Source: Haladaptatiplasma sp964454575
GTDB taxonomy: Archaea; Thermoplasmatota; Thermoplasmata; Halarchaeoplasmatales; Halarchaeoplasmataceae
DNA length: 34,081 nt
Assembly: GCA_964454575.1 (NCBI GenBank)
Contig: CAYVTG010000014.1
Span: forward strand, 1 to 34,081
Reading direction: 5' to 3'
Positions within the stretch are counted from its first letter, which is position 1, and each line of letters begins with the position of its first letter. Shown piece after piece: positions 1-8,538 of the stretch. The notes beneath the pieces are model-generated. The model worked only from the letters and a program-made list of their open reading frames with translations, made no database searches and was not told the DNA's origin. The position numbers were made by a program, and so were the translations under genes.

Positions 1-386
1 GTGCCCTTCCTATCTTTGACCACTTTTTCAAAGAGTTCGGAGTATTCCGGAAATCTGTTTTCCCAATTATCTCTCGAATCTTTTTTCTTCATTATACGGA
101 CACCTTTTTCACCACGTTTAACGAATGTAGCACCCGTTTTTCCAAGATCTCGATACACCAGGGAATTATTACCGAATGTGCATCCCGTCACATATTGAAC
201 TCCGTCGGAAAAGCAGCTGTTGGTTTCTACTATCGCTAATACATCTTCCATACCATCGTGTTCCAGGTTCAACTGTTGTAGGGCTATCAAGGAAGCCTTC
301 ACACCCATGGCCAGGCCCGGGCAACAGTGTCCGTGAAGGGCTGCTGCATCTTCCAGCAGTTCGTGTATCTCCTGTTGGTCGGTCAT
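1..386 (-). CDS. FmdE-domain protein (formylmethanofuran dehydrogenase subunit E family), 3' end cut by window edge
   Basis: Reading the minus strand from an ATG at 386 gives an open frame that runs off the window start. The visible N-terminal ~128 residues hold the FmdE signature: HGHCCPGLAMG near residue 20 followed by CFSDGVQYVTGCTFGN about 40 residues later, with Cys and His residues suited to metal binding. In the family, FmdE accompanies tungsten/molybdenum formylmethanofuran dehydrogenase, but many archaeal FmdE-domain proteins are stand-alone and of unknown role; no fmd/fwd subunits are visible here. A TATA-like element (gttatatatta, about 405-415) sits roughly 25 nt before the ATG, so the mRNA is probably leaderless, which supports this start. 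The C-terminal part, often a zinc ribbon, is outside the window. Confidence 0.85.
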   Translation of the reverse strand, partial: MTDQQEIHELLEDAAALHGHCCPGLAMGVKASLIALQQLNLEHDGMEDVLAIVETNSCFSDGVQYVTGCTFGNNSLVYRDLGKTGATFVKRGEKGVRIMKKKDSRDNWENRFPEYSELFEKVVKDRKG

Positions 387-410
387 GATGAAGGCAGAAA
401 AGGAGTTATA

Positions 411-468
411 TATTAACATTTTCACTATTCGTAACACGTTATATGTACGTAAATGTTATTCTTAACAC
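411..468. promoter_or_regulatory. Symmetric TAAC/GTTA operator-like array
   Basis: The gap between the divergent fmdE-like gene and the 55-aa gene (387-579) holds an ordered set of half sites. TAACATT (414-420) mirrors AATGTTA (452-458), and TAAC (432-435) mirrors GTTA (438-441); both dyads centre on 436-436.5. In addition tattcgtaacac (426-437) is directly repeated as tattcttaacac (457-468), 31 bp apart, about three helical turns. The array abuts the TATA element of the minus-strand gene, as a repressor or activator site would. No regulator can be named. Confidence 0.5.
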
Positions 469-579
469 TAAACCGTTCCACAGTTTGCTATCATTCTATA
501 TAGAAAACCGTTATCAAAATCGATCTGAGCAAGTTTTATATATACCCTTATGTTTCACTCGGATAATCGAGGTGTCTGG

Positions 580-747
580 ATGGAAGAAACGCTCTGTTCT
601 ATAGAGATATTAAAGGTGGACTCGTCTTTCCGAGCCAAAATTCAAATCATGTCCGGTAGATATGTGGAGTATGAGAATAAAGACTTTGAAAATCTTCTGC
701 AGCAAGTCTACGAGGATATACAAGAGGAGATCGAAAATACACTTTAA
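580..747 (+). CDS. Small acidic protein of unknown function (55 aa)
   Basis: I do not recognise this protein. The frame is open from an ATG at 550, but the ATG at 580 is preferred because gaggtg (569-574) lies at Shine-Dalgarno distance before it. A TATA-like tttatatata (about 534-543) would start the transcript near 565. The product begins MEETLCSIEILKVDSSF and ends in an acidic helix (QVYEDIQEEIENTL), with one Cys and no membrane segment. It lies 37 nt before the Lrp-domain gene on the same strand and could be its partner, although that gene seems to have its own promoter. It ends in TAA. Confidence 0.55.
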   Translation: MEETLCSIEILKVDSSFRAKIQIMSGRYVEYENKDFENLLQQVYEDIQEEIENTL

Positions 748-784
748 ATCTAAATATATTGTGACCTAAAAAGAGTTGATAAAT

Positions 785-1126
785 ATGGGAATAGAAGACA
801 ACAACAAGGAATATGAAAAAGTGATATCTAGCTACTACGAGGGAAGAGGTGTCAGTTCTATAATCGCCGTAAAAGTCAATACCAAAGAGATCGACGATGT
901 GGCTGAAAAACTATCGAAACACGACAATATCGAAGATGTTTTTTTGGTAACCGGAGATTTTGACCTCTACGTCAAGGCACGGTTCAAAGATTACGATAAC
1001 ATGAAGCAATTCATCATCAATAAAGCGTCAAATCTAAAGGGTATCGAAGACGTAAAAAGTATGATGATAGTCACCACCTACAAAGAAAGGGGCAACGCCA
1101 TAGAATTCGAAAGCTCAAAAGATTAG
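785..1126 (+). CDS. Stand-alone Lrp/AsnC ligand-binding (RAM) domain protein, 113 aa
   Basis: Residues ~25-105 match the AsnC/Lrp C-terminal effector domain: a beta-alpha-beta-beta-alpha-beta pattern with VFLVTGDFDLYVKARFKD, then KGIEDVKSMMIVTTYK. There is no helix-turn-helix, so it cannot bind DNA as a normal Lrp. Such single-domain RAM proteins are known in archaea and are thought to sense amino acids or modulate full-length Lrps. A TTG at 776 in the same frame is possible, but ATG 785 is favoured: the TATA-like taaatatatt (751-760) is about 28 nt upstream, suggesting a leaderless mRNA. The gene ends with TAG and its last 4 nt overlap the end of convergent dph2. Confidence 0.8.
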   Translation: MGIEDNNKEYEKVISSYYEGRGVSSIIAVKVNTKEIDDVAEKLSKHDNIEDVFLVTGDFDLYVKARFKDYDNMKQFIINKASNLKGIEDVKSMMIVTTYKERGNAIEFESSKD

Positions 1127-2091
1127 AGTTTTCCCTTTATTTCATCCACCTTCCAGTCGTCCCATTCCAGTTCACCCAGGGCTATCGATAATTCTATCGG
1201 AGTGACCATGGTGGTATCAAATCTTACAAAATCATCTAGCGCTAGTCTTGGACATGCAGTATTTACCATACCTTTCCATCCGAATGAATCGACCAGCTCA
1301 GGCTCCACTTCGTCGAATTCGAGAAGTGTACATCTCCCTTCACACGACTCACAGAGTTTTTCCGCAATCTCCATACGTCTTTGACCCGGCTTGATGGAAA
1401 CGATCATCCCTATCCTCTCAGCTTCTTTGATCCCTTCTATGGCTGCAAAGCGTTTTCTCAACATCCTATCGGCGGTTTTTTTCGTAGAATTCAACTCTCC
1501 GGTTACCGGGTTCAAGATAGCCACATCTTTTTTTAGTGATAAGGACAGGCCCAATGCGTGGAACATCCCCGTCCCGACGTATATATGTGTATCAGCCTTC
1601 TCCACGCCGGCGGAAAAATTACATCCCAGGAGCTGCCCGGGATATTTGATACGCGGATCTCCTTCCCCTACGATGGTAGAATATCCGTCGTCTTCCAATA
1701 TATTGCCGACTTCCTTCCTAAGCTCAAGGTACTGTACTGTCGAGTATAGCGCTATCTTTCCCTCGGTGATCTCAGATAACTCTTTAGGGATCTTCAACGA
1801 CGCCGAACTTCTTCCCTCTACATAGACAACATCATAATCGTATTCGATATCCGGAAGACACGTGTGGCCAAAGTGTACCAGGGCATCGTTATCACCTATA
1901 TCCAGCGGCAGGTCGCATGCACCATAGCATGTGCCTCCCCATACGGTGACTTCAGCATCTAACTCGGAGGTTATCTGATAAGTTCGTCTCCGCAGTCCGT
2001 CCGGAACTTGGAGCATCACCTTTTTTGCTTCCAAACGGGCCAATTCCTCATTCGCCTTGCCTATGTCAAAATCATACCCGGCGATCTTCAA
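1123..2091 (-). CDS. dph2: Diphthamide biosynthesis enzyme Dph2 (2-(3-amino-3-carboxypropyl)histidine synthase)
   Basis: This enzyme transfers the 3-amino-3-carboxypropyl group of SAM to a histidine of elongation factor 2, the first step of diphthamide formation, using a [4Fe-4S] cluster in a non-classical radical SAM reaction. The 322-residue length fits archaeal Dph2. The three widely spaced cluster cysteines are visible: C59 in TCYGACD, C157 in LLGCNFS and C280 in NTACPRLALDD, close to the spacing known for the Pyrococcus enzyme. GTGMFHALGL and the N-terminal QVPDGLRR are family motifs. It is the last gene of PrsW-mfnA-dph2, starting 2 nt after the mfnA stop, and ends in TAA overlapping the convergent Lrp-domain gene. 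Confidence 0.95.
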   Translation of the reverse strand: MKIAGYDFDIGKANEELARLEAKKVMLQVPDGLRRRTYQITSELDAEVTVWGGTCYGACDLPLDIGDNDALVHFGHTCLPDIEYDYDVVYVEGRSSASLKIPKELSEITEGKIALYSTVQYLELRKEVGNILEDDGYSTIVGEGDPRIKYPGQLLGCNFSAGVEKADTHIYVGTGMFHALGLSLSLKKDVAILNPVTGELNSTKKTADRMLRKRFAAIEGIKEAERIGMIVSIKPGQRRMEIAEKLCESCEGRCTLLEFDEVEPELVDSFGWKGMVNTACPRLALDDFVRFDTTMVTPIELSIALGELEWDDWKVDEIKGKL

Positions 2092-2093
2092 AA

Positions 2094-3233
2094 CTATCCG
2101 ATCACCCTGCCGAGTTCCTTCGTCATGATATCTATATTATCCCTGTTTACATGGGGCATTATCACGAACCGCAATCCTGCGGGGTCCACGGTTCTGGATA
2201 TATTCCAACCTCTACGCTCCATCTCTTTGACAACTTCTTCTGCGTTATCTAGATGGAAAGAGGCTATGTTCATCACCGGTTCTACTATCGGCTCCAAACC
2301 GATGGATTTAACCTCTTTCAGGAGGTATTCCGTGTTATCCATGCAGCGTGCTATAATTTCTCGGTAACCTTCTCTACCTAGATAATTCATCGTTGCCCAG
2401 AAAGCCGGTACGGATGCGCTCGACCTTGTCCCACGCAGTGTCCGCTGCCTTTTTCCGCTGAGATACGGTGCTTCTACTGAGAATGCTAGGGGCTCTCGGG
2501 AATAGAATATACTCAGCGGTATGGTGGAAAGTCCCATTTTGTGGGGATCCACCACAAGCGAATCTACGCCTGGTATCTTAAAATCGTACGACGGGAGGTC
2601 GTATCCCAAGTCTTTGAGGAAAGGTATAACGAAACCTCCGAAGGCGGCATCCACATGGAGATGAATATCTCCAACTATCTCGGCCATCTCTTCTATGGGC
2701 TCGATGAGTCCCAGCTCGGTGGTACCGGCAACGCCTACTACGGCAGATATACTATCGTCTATCATCTCCTCAAGCACATCTAGGTCAGGCATATACTCTT
2801 CGTTAGGCGGCAGGTAGACGGCTTCCATCTCGAGTATATCGCAGGCCTTCAGGAAGGAAAAGTGTGCACTCTTCGGTAATATCACCTTTCGTCTGCCGGT
2901 TTCGTTTCTCGCTCTCCACAGAGCTAGTATGTTACCTTCCGTCCCCCCTCCGATGGTGAGTCTTTCGCAATCTATAGGGGCGTTGATAAGCTCGCCGACT
3001 GCGATCTGTACTTCTTCATTGAACCTCTCGGCCCCTCTGCACAGCCCCGGGTTCCCCAGGTTCGCTTCGATGAACATGGAATGTGCCTTTTTTGCCACCT
3101 CCAGAGGTTCGGAACACATAGAACCGAAAACATGCCCCGAGCCGAATTTCATCTCACATCTTTCAACCTCTTCCAGAGTTTCCATTATGTCTTCAATATC
3201 CCTACCACTTTCCGGAAATAGCTTTCCTTTCAT
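2094..3233 (-). CDS. mfnA: L-tyrosine/L-aspartate decarboxylase, PLP-dependent (MfnA family)
   Basis: Group II PLP-dependent decarboxylase of 379 residues. The internal-aldimine lysine is K232 in VVDPHKMGLS, and D194 of HVDAAFGGF is the residue that pairs with the PLP pyridine nitrogen. TIGGGTEGN (93-101) is the PLP-phosphate region and the N-terminal GSGHVFGSMCSEP is typical of the archaeal MfnA branch. In methanogens MfnA makes tyramine for methanofuran; in other archaea the same family makes beta-alanine from aspartate for coenzyme A. The sequence alone does not decide, though an FmdE-domain gene nearby is compatible with C1 metabolism. Middle gene of a three-gene operon, 1 nt after PrsW and 2 nt before dph2. 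It ends in TAG, with a TGA one codon further on in the same frame. Confidence 0.92.
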   Translation of the reverse strand: MKGKLFPESGRDIEDIMETLEEVERCEMKFGSGHVFGSMCSEPLEVAKKAHSMFIEANLGNPGLCRGAERFNEEVQIAVGELINAPIDCERLTIGGGTEGNILALWRARNETGRRKVILPKSAHFSFLKACDILEMEAVYLPPNEEYMPDLDVLEEMIDDSISAVVGVAGTTELGLIEPIEEMAEIVGDIHLHVDAAFGGFVIPFLKDLGYDLPSYDFKIPGVDSLVVDPHKMGLSTIPLSIFYSREPLAFSVEAPYLSGKRQRTLRGTRSSASVPAFWATMNYLGREGYREIIARCMDNTEYLLKEVKSIGLEPIVEPVMNIASFHLDNAEEVVKEMERRGWNISRTVDPAGLRFVIMPHVNRDNIDIMTKELGRVIG

Positions 3234-3234
3234 T

Positions 3235-3993
3235 TTATCTCTTCCTGTAATACGAAAAATCGTTGTCTAGGTCTATTATTTTTCCCCTAACAAGCTTGAA
3301 TGCGGTTATGGAAAAAAACAGCGCCGCGATGAGGCCCAGAACGGGTATATTTCCATCGTATAGCATCCCGAAGGATGCAAGGTAATTGAACCCGCCGTGC
3401 ATCAGTACCGCTACTAAGTAGTAAGGCACTGCCGAATAGCTTCTTCTGATGAGTCCCTTTGATACCCCGTACCCGGCAACGGCACTGGAACTTCCGTGTA
3501 AGAGCGTACTGGCCACACTTCGAATAACGACGACGATGATGAACGCTTGAACGCCCTGGGCGAATAACGCGTTACTTTCGTAAAGCAGGTTTTCCGTAGC
3601 CGCGAAACCCAGGCCCGAACCCGCCCCCAGCACAAGACCATCCTCCAGTTCGATTATGGAGTTTTTTACAGTGAACAAACCCAATACTTTAGTGAACTCT
3701 TCGACTATAGGTGCCACAACGCACACTATCACCAGTGACATGACTGTAGGATCTTTCAGCACTTGATACTCTCTCTGAAGTGATTCCATTGACAATACAT
3801 TGATGAAGATAAGTGAGAGTAATACGGCCATAAGGACTGCGATTATAGCTCCCCAACTGAACATCTTGAACATATTAAGCCAGCGTATCTTCCCGAATTT
3901 TTCTGAGTTACGTATCCAGATCATGTATACCAAAGAAGGTACGAAGGCTGCTGCCAGCAGCACCGCGATCAGCATGATGGTCTCTTGAGCCAT
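3235..3993 (-). CDS. PrsW-family intramembrane metalloprotease-like protein
   Basis: Integral membrane protein of 252 residues with about seven or eight hydrophobic segments. It carries the PrsW motifs in order: VEEFTK (E98, E99, K102), GLGFAATEN (E134), LLHGSSS (H166) and LMHGGFNYL (H199). In Bacillus, PrsW cleaves an anti-sigma factor; archaeal members have no known substrate. All putative catalytic Glu/His residues are present, so it is probably active. It is the first gene of an operon with mfnA and dph2, with no obvious functional link to either. The TATA-like agtataataa (about 4015-4024) is centred 26 nt before the ATG, suggesting a leaderless mRNA. Confidence 0.85.
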   Translation of the reverse strand: MAQETIMLIAVLLAAAFVPSLVYMIWIRNSEKFGKIRWLNMFKMFSWGAIIAVLMAVLLSLIFINVLSMESLQREYQVLKDPTVMSLVIVCVVAPIVEEFTKVLGLFTVKNSIIELEDGLVLGAGSGLGFAATENLLYESNALFAQGVQAFIIVVVIRSVASTLLHGSSSAVAGYGVSKGLIRRSYSAVPYYLVAVLMHGGFNYLASFGMLYDGNIPVLGLIAALFFSITAFKLVRGKIIDLDNDFSYYRKR

Positions 3994-4013
3994 ATACTGA
4001 TTTTAAGTAACAA

Positions 4014-4024
4014 AAGTATAATAA
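4014..4024 (-). promoter_or_regulatory. TATA box of the PrsW-mfnA-dph2 operon
   Basis: In the 41-nt gap between the HEAT-repeat gene and PrsW the minus strand reads ttattatactt. Its centre is about 26 nt from the PrsW ATG, the usual archaeal TATA-to-start distance, so transcription would begin at or within a few nt of the start codon. No Shine-Dalgarno sequence is seen. Confidence 0.55.
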
Positions 4025-4034
4025 CTTTTTGAAG

Positions 4035-5369
4035 TTAATCTGCTAGAACTTTTCCTAAGATAGCCTTAACGTCCTCGTCTATCTCCTGCTTTGCTCTTTC
4101 TTTGAGGGCGTTCATCGTTTTTTCGTGGTACTCCTTGAAACTATCATCTTTCAACAGCTTGTCAAAGAAAGATACCGCCGCCGCCCGAACCCATCGGTCG
4201 GTATCCTCAAGTGCCTCCAGCATGGCTTTGACCACTTTTTTGGATCGGTTTTTACTTACGTCGCTTAGGACTATCTGAGACAAAGCCTCTGCGGCTTTTT
4301 GTCTGAATTTCCAGCTTTCGTGTATCATACAGTCCAGCACAGTATCTATACCTTTTTCATCCCCTGCCGTAACCGATACGATGGCGAGCATATATCTCTG
4401 TTCGTCTTCCGAAGAGTTCGATGCCTTTCTTATATTTGATGTGCCTTGCTTCTTGGCCAGCTTGCCTAACGCATCTACCACAGACCATACAACCAGCGGA
4501 TGCCGACTGTCTAGAAGGGTTGAAAGGAGTATCTCTTCGGCTTCATCTCCTCCCATGGAGCCTATGGCCTTAGAAGCAGCTGAACGCACGGAAGGCTCGT
4601 CATGGTCAAGCATATCTTGTAGTATGCTAATATCTGCCCCTTCTCCGATCATCGCTATGCTTTTCAAGGCTCTTTCTACCACGTATATGTTGTCACTGGT
4701 TAAGCAATCCTGAAGGATAGGTACTACACTCTTATCTTCCTTATCTCCCAGTGCTTTGATGGCTTCTTCACGCACTCTCCAGCTGCTGTCCTTTAACGCG
4801 CTGATGAGAAGCTCTTTTGACTCCTTTCCCTCTATCTTACCGGCAGCCCTGATGGCGATCTCTCTGACCCCTGGATCACCGCTCTTATAGAGTACTTTAA
4901 GTGGTTTTATGGTTTCTTTTCCTCCTATGTTCTCCAATGCCTCCGCCACTTCTTCGGTCATACCTTCGGTATCTACGTATTTCATGACCGTCTTCAATGC
5001 CTTTTTTCCACCCAGCTTACCAAGGGTTTCGATGGCTTTAGCCCTTACCTCGGGGATATCGTCCTTCAATAGTGGTATTATATTTTCCACGGGAGAGCCC
5101 AAGCGACCCAGCGAGCTGAGAACATCGTGTCTTACCTGCCATGATGCGTCCTTTAGTGATGCTTCCAACTCTTTGATCGTTTTTTCGTCACCGATATGCC
5201 CCAGTGCAAGGGCGGCGTTGGCTCGAACAGTATCTACTTCGTCCTTGAGTGCATTTATCAATGATCTTACAGAATCGATATCACCCTGAAGGCCGAGTTC
5301 TTTTGCAGCCACCGCTCTCTCGGCATCGTCGCCATCTTTTAACTTTTTCAACAGATCATCTTCACTCAT
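4035..5369 (-). CDS. HEAT-repeat (PBS-lyase-like) scaffold protein, 444 aa
   Basis: Nearly the whole protein is a tandem array of about 13 helical repeats of roughly 31 residues with the consensus L.d....VR..A...LG.ig; examples are DEVDTVRANAALALGHIG and DSSWRVREEAIKALGD. Repeats of this type form a curved solenoid for protein-protein contacts; in phycobilin lyase relatives they bind chromophore proteins, but that role is not implied here. There is no signal peptide, membrane segment or catalytic domain. Its start overlaps the end of gatE by 8 nt, so it is translated from the same mRNA as the amidotransferase and may assist or regulate tRNA charging, an inference from position only. It ends in TAA. 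Confidence 0.9.
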   Translation of the reverse strand: MSEDDLLKKLKDGDDAERAVAAKELGLQGDIDSVRSLINALKDEVDTVRANAALALGHIGDEKTIKELEASLKDASWQVRHDVLSSLGRLGSPVENIIPLLKDDIPEVRAKAIETLGKLGGKKALKTVMKYVDTEGMTEEVAEALENIGGKETIKPLKVLYKSGDPGVREIAIRAAGKIEGKESKELLISALKDSSWRVREEAIKALGDKEDKSVVPILQDCLTSDNIYVVERALKSIAMIGEGADISILQDMLDHDEPSVRSAASKAIGSMGGDEAEEILLSTLLDSRHPLVVWSVVDALGKLAKKQGTSNIRKASNSSEDEQRYMLAIVSVTAGDEKGIDTVLDCMIHESWKFRQKAAEALSQIVLSDVSKNRSKKVVKAMLEALEDTDRWVRAAAVSFFDKLLKDDSFKEYHEKTMNALKERAKQEIDEDVKAILGKVLAD

Positions 5370-7236
5370 CGGACAGCCTCTTAGCCAGCTCTTCCTTCAA
5401 TATATTACTCACCACTTCTCCGTCGGCCTTTCCCCTCAATTCCTTCATCACGACGCCCATGAGCGGTCCCATGGCCGACAGTCCACGTTCGTTTATGAAC
5501 CCCTCTCTCTCGTCCAGTATATCTATTATCATATCTCTCACGTCCATAGTGTCAACGCTCTCTATACCCGAAGATTCTAAGGCTTCATCAACACTTTTTC
5601 CAGCCGCGAGTCCCTTTAGTATCTCGGGTATACCTTCCTTGGCAAATTCGTCTTCGGAGAATTTTTCGAAGAGTTCTCTGAGCTCTTGATATTCTACCTC
5701 GTCCGGATCGTATCCGTCCTTTTCCAACTCGGAGAACGTCTGCAGGAACGTATTGGCCACTACACCGGGATCGCCGTATCTATCCGCTATCTCTTCGAAG
5801 ATGATATCGTAGCCCTTTCTGAACAGCTGCTGGCTCTGCTGTTGGTTCAACCCGTAGTCTTCTTGATATCTTTTTATACGCTCTTCCGGGGTCTCCGGAA
5901 GGTCTTCGGAGAGAGTATCGAGTATGTCCTCTTCGATCCTTACGGGAGGAACGTCTGTTTCGGGATACATCCTGGCACCTCCGGATATCGGGCGTAGATA
6001 AACGGTACTTCCGTCTATCTGGGAGTTCCTGGTCTCTCCAGGTATACCTTCCAGTGCCATCTTCGCACGTTCAACCACTCTTTCTGCGGCCGATCTCGCC
6101 CGTTCTTCACTTTCGGATATGAGCACGAATGCGTCATCCTTATCAAGCGACAGTTTTTTCGATATCTTGCTGACTTCCTCATCCGTTATCCCGTATGCCG
6201 GTAGTTCGTCGCTGTGGAATATACCTCTTATACCCGTGGTTTTCGCGTATGCCGCAAGCTCCGGTCCCAGTAGCGGTTCGCCTTCCTCACCTCGAAGCTG
6301 TCCGGCGAATCCCTTCAGTTTCATCACGTAAACTCCCTTCCCACTGTCCAGATTATTCTTGATTATGCTGCTCTCGGTATCCTTGAATATCTCTTTGACG
6401 TCCCCGATTTTCGGGTTCACAGTTGCGCCTCTTGACAGCAGTGTATCCCGTATATCAAGCAGATTCACCTGACGCACCACTTCTTTTTTAACGTATTCCG
6501 GAAGCATCTTAAGATTCTGCACGCCCTTGATCTCTACCCTTGAACCTTTGGTTATAGATATGTTAACATCCTCTCTTATGGTACCGAGTCCTCTTTTCAC
6601 CTTACGGGTAGCGCGCAGAAGACCTCCTATGGTCTGGGCTACCTCTCTTGCCTCCTCCGGAGTTTCCATGTCGGGAGAAGTGACGATCTCCACAAGGGGT
6701 ATACCGATACGATCCAGACGGTATGTCTTGTTCTTCTTTCCCTCGTCTATATTCCGGGCCGCATCTTCCTCAAGGCATATGGTGGGGATACCGATCTCTT
6801 TGCCGTTGACCTCGAGAGTCCCGTCCATGGCCACGAGCGCGGTCCTTTGGAATCCCGTGGTATTGGACCCGTCTATCACTATCTTCCTCATAAATTGTAT
6901 CTCGTCCATGACCTTAGAACCCATCAGGAGCGACATCTTCAGAGCGACGTCCATGGCCTCTTCGTTCGGTTCTCCCGGCGGCTCTTCGTCCAGTTCTACA
7001 AGGCACGATGAAGCTTCAGGCTGCTGGTATGTAAAACGATGTCCTTTAGCGGCTTCTATTATGGCAGCGGCGTCTATATCCCCCATCTCACTCGCGGTAG
7101 CCCTCAAACTGCGCAGTACTTTGTTCCCCTCTTCCTCTACCAGCTCAGAAGGGCATTTACAGAACAGTTTACCGGTATCAAGCTGTTGATGGACCTCCAA
7201 CCCTACCCTTAGCCCTAATTCTTTGTAATCCATCAT
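5362..7236 (-). CDS. gatE: Glu-tRNA(Gln) amidotransferase subunit E (GatE)
   Basis: GatE is the kinase/transamidase half of the archaea-only GatDE complex, which converts Glu-tRNA(Gln) to Gln-tRNA(Gln). The 624-residue protein has the expected order: a GatB/E catalytic domain with GLRVGLEVHQQLDTGKLFC at residues ~7-25 and RIGIPLVEIVTSPDM near 180, an AspRS-like insertion in the middle that separates GatE from GatB, and a helical YqeY-like C-terminal tail (MGPLMGVVMKELRGKADG) that binds the tRNA. The CKC near residue 25 is a usual zinc-binding element. Its ATG overlaps the gatD stop (ATGA), and its stop is overlapped by the HEAT gene. Confidence 0.97.
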   Translation of the reverse strand: MMDYKELGLRVGLEVHQQLDTGKLFCKCPSELVEEEGNKVLRSLRATASEMGDIDAAAIIEAAKGHRFTYQQPEASSCLVELDEEPPGEPNEEAMDVALKMSLLMGSKVMDEIQFMRKIVIDGSNTTGFQRTALVAMDGTLEVNGKEIGIPTICLEEDAARNIDEGKKNKTYRLDRIGIPLVEIVTSPDMETPEEAREVAQTIGGLLRATRKVKRGLGTIREDVNISITKGSRVEIKGVQNLKMLPEYVKKEVVRQVNLLDIRDTLLSRGATVNPKIGDVKEIFKDTESSIIKNNLDSGKGVYVMKLKGFAGQLRGEEGEPLLGPELAAYAKTTGIRGIFHSDELPAYGITDEEVSKISKKLSLDKDDAFVLISESEERARSAAERVVERAKMALEGIPGETRNSQIDGSTVYLRPISGGARMYPETDVPPVRIEEDILDTLSEDLPETPEERIKRYQEDYGLNQQQSQQLFRKGYDIIFEEIADRYGDPGVVANTFLQTFSELEKDGYDPDEVEYQELRELFEKFSEDEFAKEGIPEILKGLAAGKSVDEALESSGIESVDTMDVRDMIIDILDEREGFINERGLSAMGPLMGVVMKELRGKADGEVVSNILKEELAKRLSDE

Positions 7237-8495
7237 TCCACCCTCCTGTCGCTCATCTCTCCGGCTACGTTGGTTGTCATGATCTCCTTCACATCTTGAT
7301 CGGAGATGCTAAGTGCCCACATCAGCTTGACAAGAGCCGTTTCCGGGAGCATATCTCCACACGTGATCACTCCCGCTTCCAGCAGTTTTCTACCGTTGGC
7401 GTACACATAGTTGTTCACGGTGCCGTAGAGACATTGACTGGTCATGACAACAGGCTTACCTTCATCGATGATCTCTTTTAAAACTGGTATAAGGTCAGAC
7501 CTCATGTGGCCCAAACCGGTTCCCACCAGTACTATACCCTTCTTCGCACCCGCATGAACGATATCGTCTTCGGTGAGGGCCGGTGTTACATATAGGAAGG
7601 CGACCTCGGGCTCCATCCCGCCCAACCTAGCGGCAGGTCTTTTCTCCCTCTCTGGCAGTCCTTCCAGGTTCATACCGTTGTCCAGGGGCTCCACCCATCC
7701 GGCCTGTTTGGTGTTGATGGACTTGAAGGCATCCCGCCGGCTGGTGTGCATCTTCCGTACCTTTGTTCCGTGGTGTACGGCACAGCGTTTGTCATCCATG
7801 GCCTCGTGCATGACCACGTATACTCCTCTTACGTTCGACTTTGCAACGTCTATGGCCGCCAGCAGGTTCAAAGGTGCATCGCTAGACGGTCTGTCGCTGG
7901 ACCTTTGAGAGCCCACAAGGACCACCGGTTTTGGTATATCGTCCAACAGGAAAGAAAGGGCAGCTGAAGTGTATCCCATAGTATCCGTACCATGGGCTAT
8001 CACAACACCTTTTGCACCCGAATCGAACTCTTTTAAAACCGCATCTGCGATGGTCACCCAATCATTGGGAGTGATGTTTTCGCTCAATTTACTCAGTAGT
8101 ATCTTCACTGTCGGATTGCATCTCAAAGCGATCTCAGGATTGGAGTAAAGCACCTCTGCAGCGGTTTCCGCAGGGTGGACCGCACCGGTGCCGTATTCTA
8201 CGTAACTCGCTATGGTACCGCCGGTGCCGATGATGGATATCTGGGGCTTTCCCTTGTCAACCTTCGGTGTCTCGGGAGTACTTTCTACTCGATCCGTGCC
8301 ACGTTCCAGCAAAACCACCTTTGTATCAACATCTACTTTGAGCCCGATGTTATAGCCGTTATCGAGCTTTAGGGTGATGATATCCTCTCCGCTAAAACGG
8401 TGGTGGGGCATGAGTATCCCTTCGTAATCTCTTTCATCCTTCGTCAGCCTTATCCTGTCCCCCTCGGACGCTTCGGCAACCGGTACCTCTCTCAT
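7233..8495 (-). CDS. gatD: Glu-tRNA(Gln) amidotransferase subunit D (GatD)
   Basis: GatD is the asparaginase-like glutaminase that supplies ammonia to GatE. An N-terminal beta-barrel (EASEGDRIRLTKDERDYEG) is followed by a type I L-asparaginase domain with the catalytic GTGGTIAS threonine, the HGTDTMGYT Thr-Asp pair and VLVGSQRSSDRPSSDA. The frame is open to an ATG at 8576, but I chose the ATG at 8495 (420 aa): the longer version would overlap the preceding gene by 38 nt and adds a non-family N-terminus, while ttttaaaa (8523-8530) lies about 30 nt before 8495 as a TATA-like element for a nearly leaderless start. It is followed by gatE with an ATGA overlap. Stop is TGA. Confidence 0.95.
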   Translation of the reverse strand: MREVPVAEASEGDRIRLTKDERDYEGILMPHHRFSGEDIITLKLDNGYNIGLKVDVDTKVVLLERGTDRVESTPETPKVDKGKPQISIIGTGGTIASYVEYGTGAVHPAETAAEVLYSNPEIALRCNPTVKILLSKLSENITPNDWVTIADAVLKEFDSGAKGVVIAHGTDTMGYTSAALSFLLDDIPKPVVLVGSQRSSDRPSSDAPLNLLAAIDVAKSNVRGVYVVMHEAMDDKRCAVHHGTKVRKMHTSRRDAFKSINTKQAGWVEPLDNGMNLEGLPEREKRPAARLGGMEPEVAFLYVTPALTEDDIVHAGAKKGIVLVGTGLGHMRSDLIPVLKEIIDEGKPVVMTSQCLYGTVNNYVYANGRKLLEAGVITCGDMLPETALVKLMWALSISDQDVKEIMTTNVAGEMSDRRVE

Positions 8496-8538
8496 ATTAT
8501 CTATTCGAGATATCTCAGGGGGTTTTAAAATTGTTCGC

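Noticed and set aside
1..388. Plus-strand open frames at 1-198 and 176-388
   Set aside because: They lie antisense to the clear FmdE-domain frame and encode low-complexity Ser/Pro-rich peptides.
1202..1825. Plus-strand open frames within dph2, and similar long antisense frames in mfnA, gatE, kor, mvh and hdr genes
   Set aside because: All are shadows of recognised proteins on the other strand, with no motifs and Ser-rich composition.
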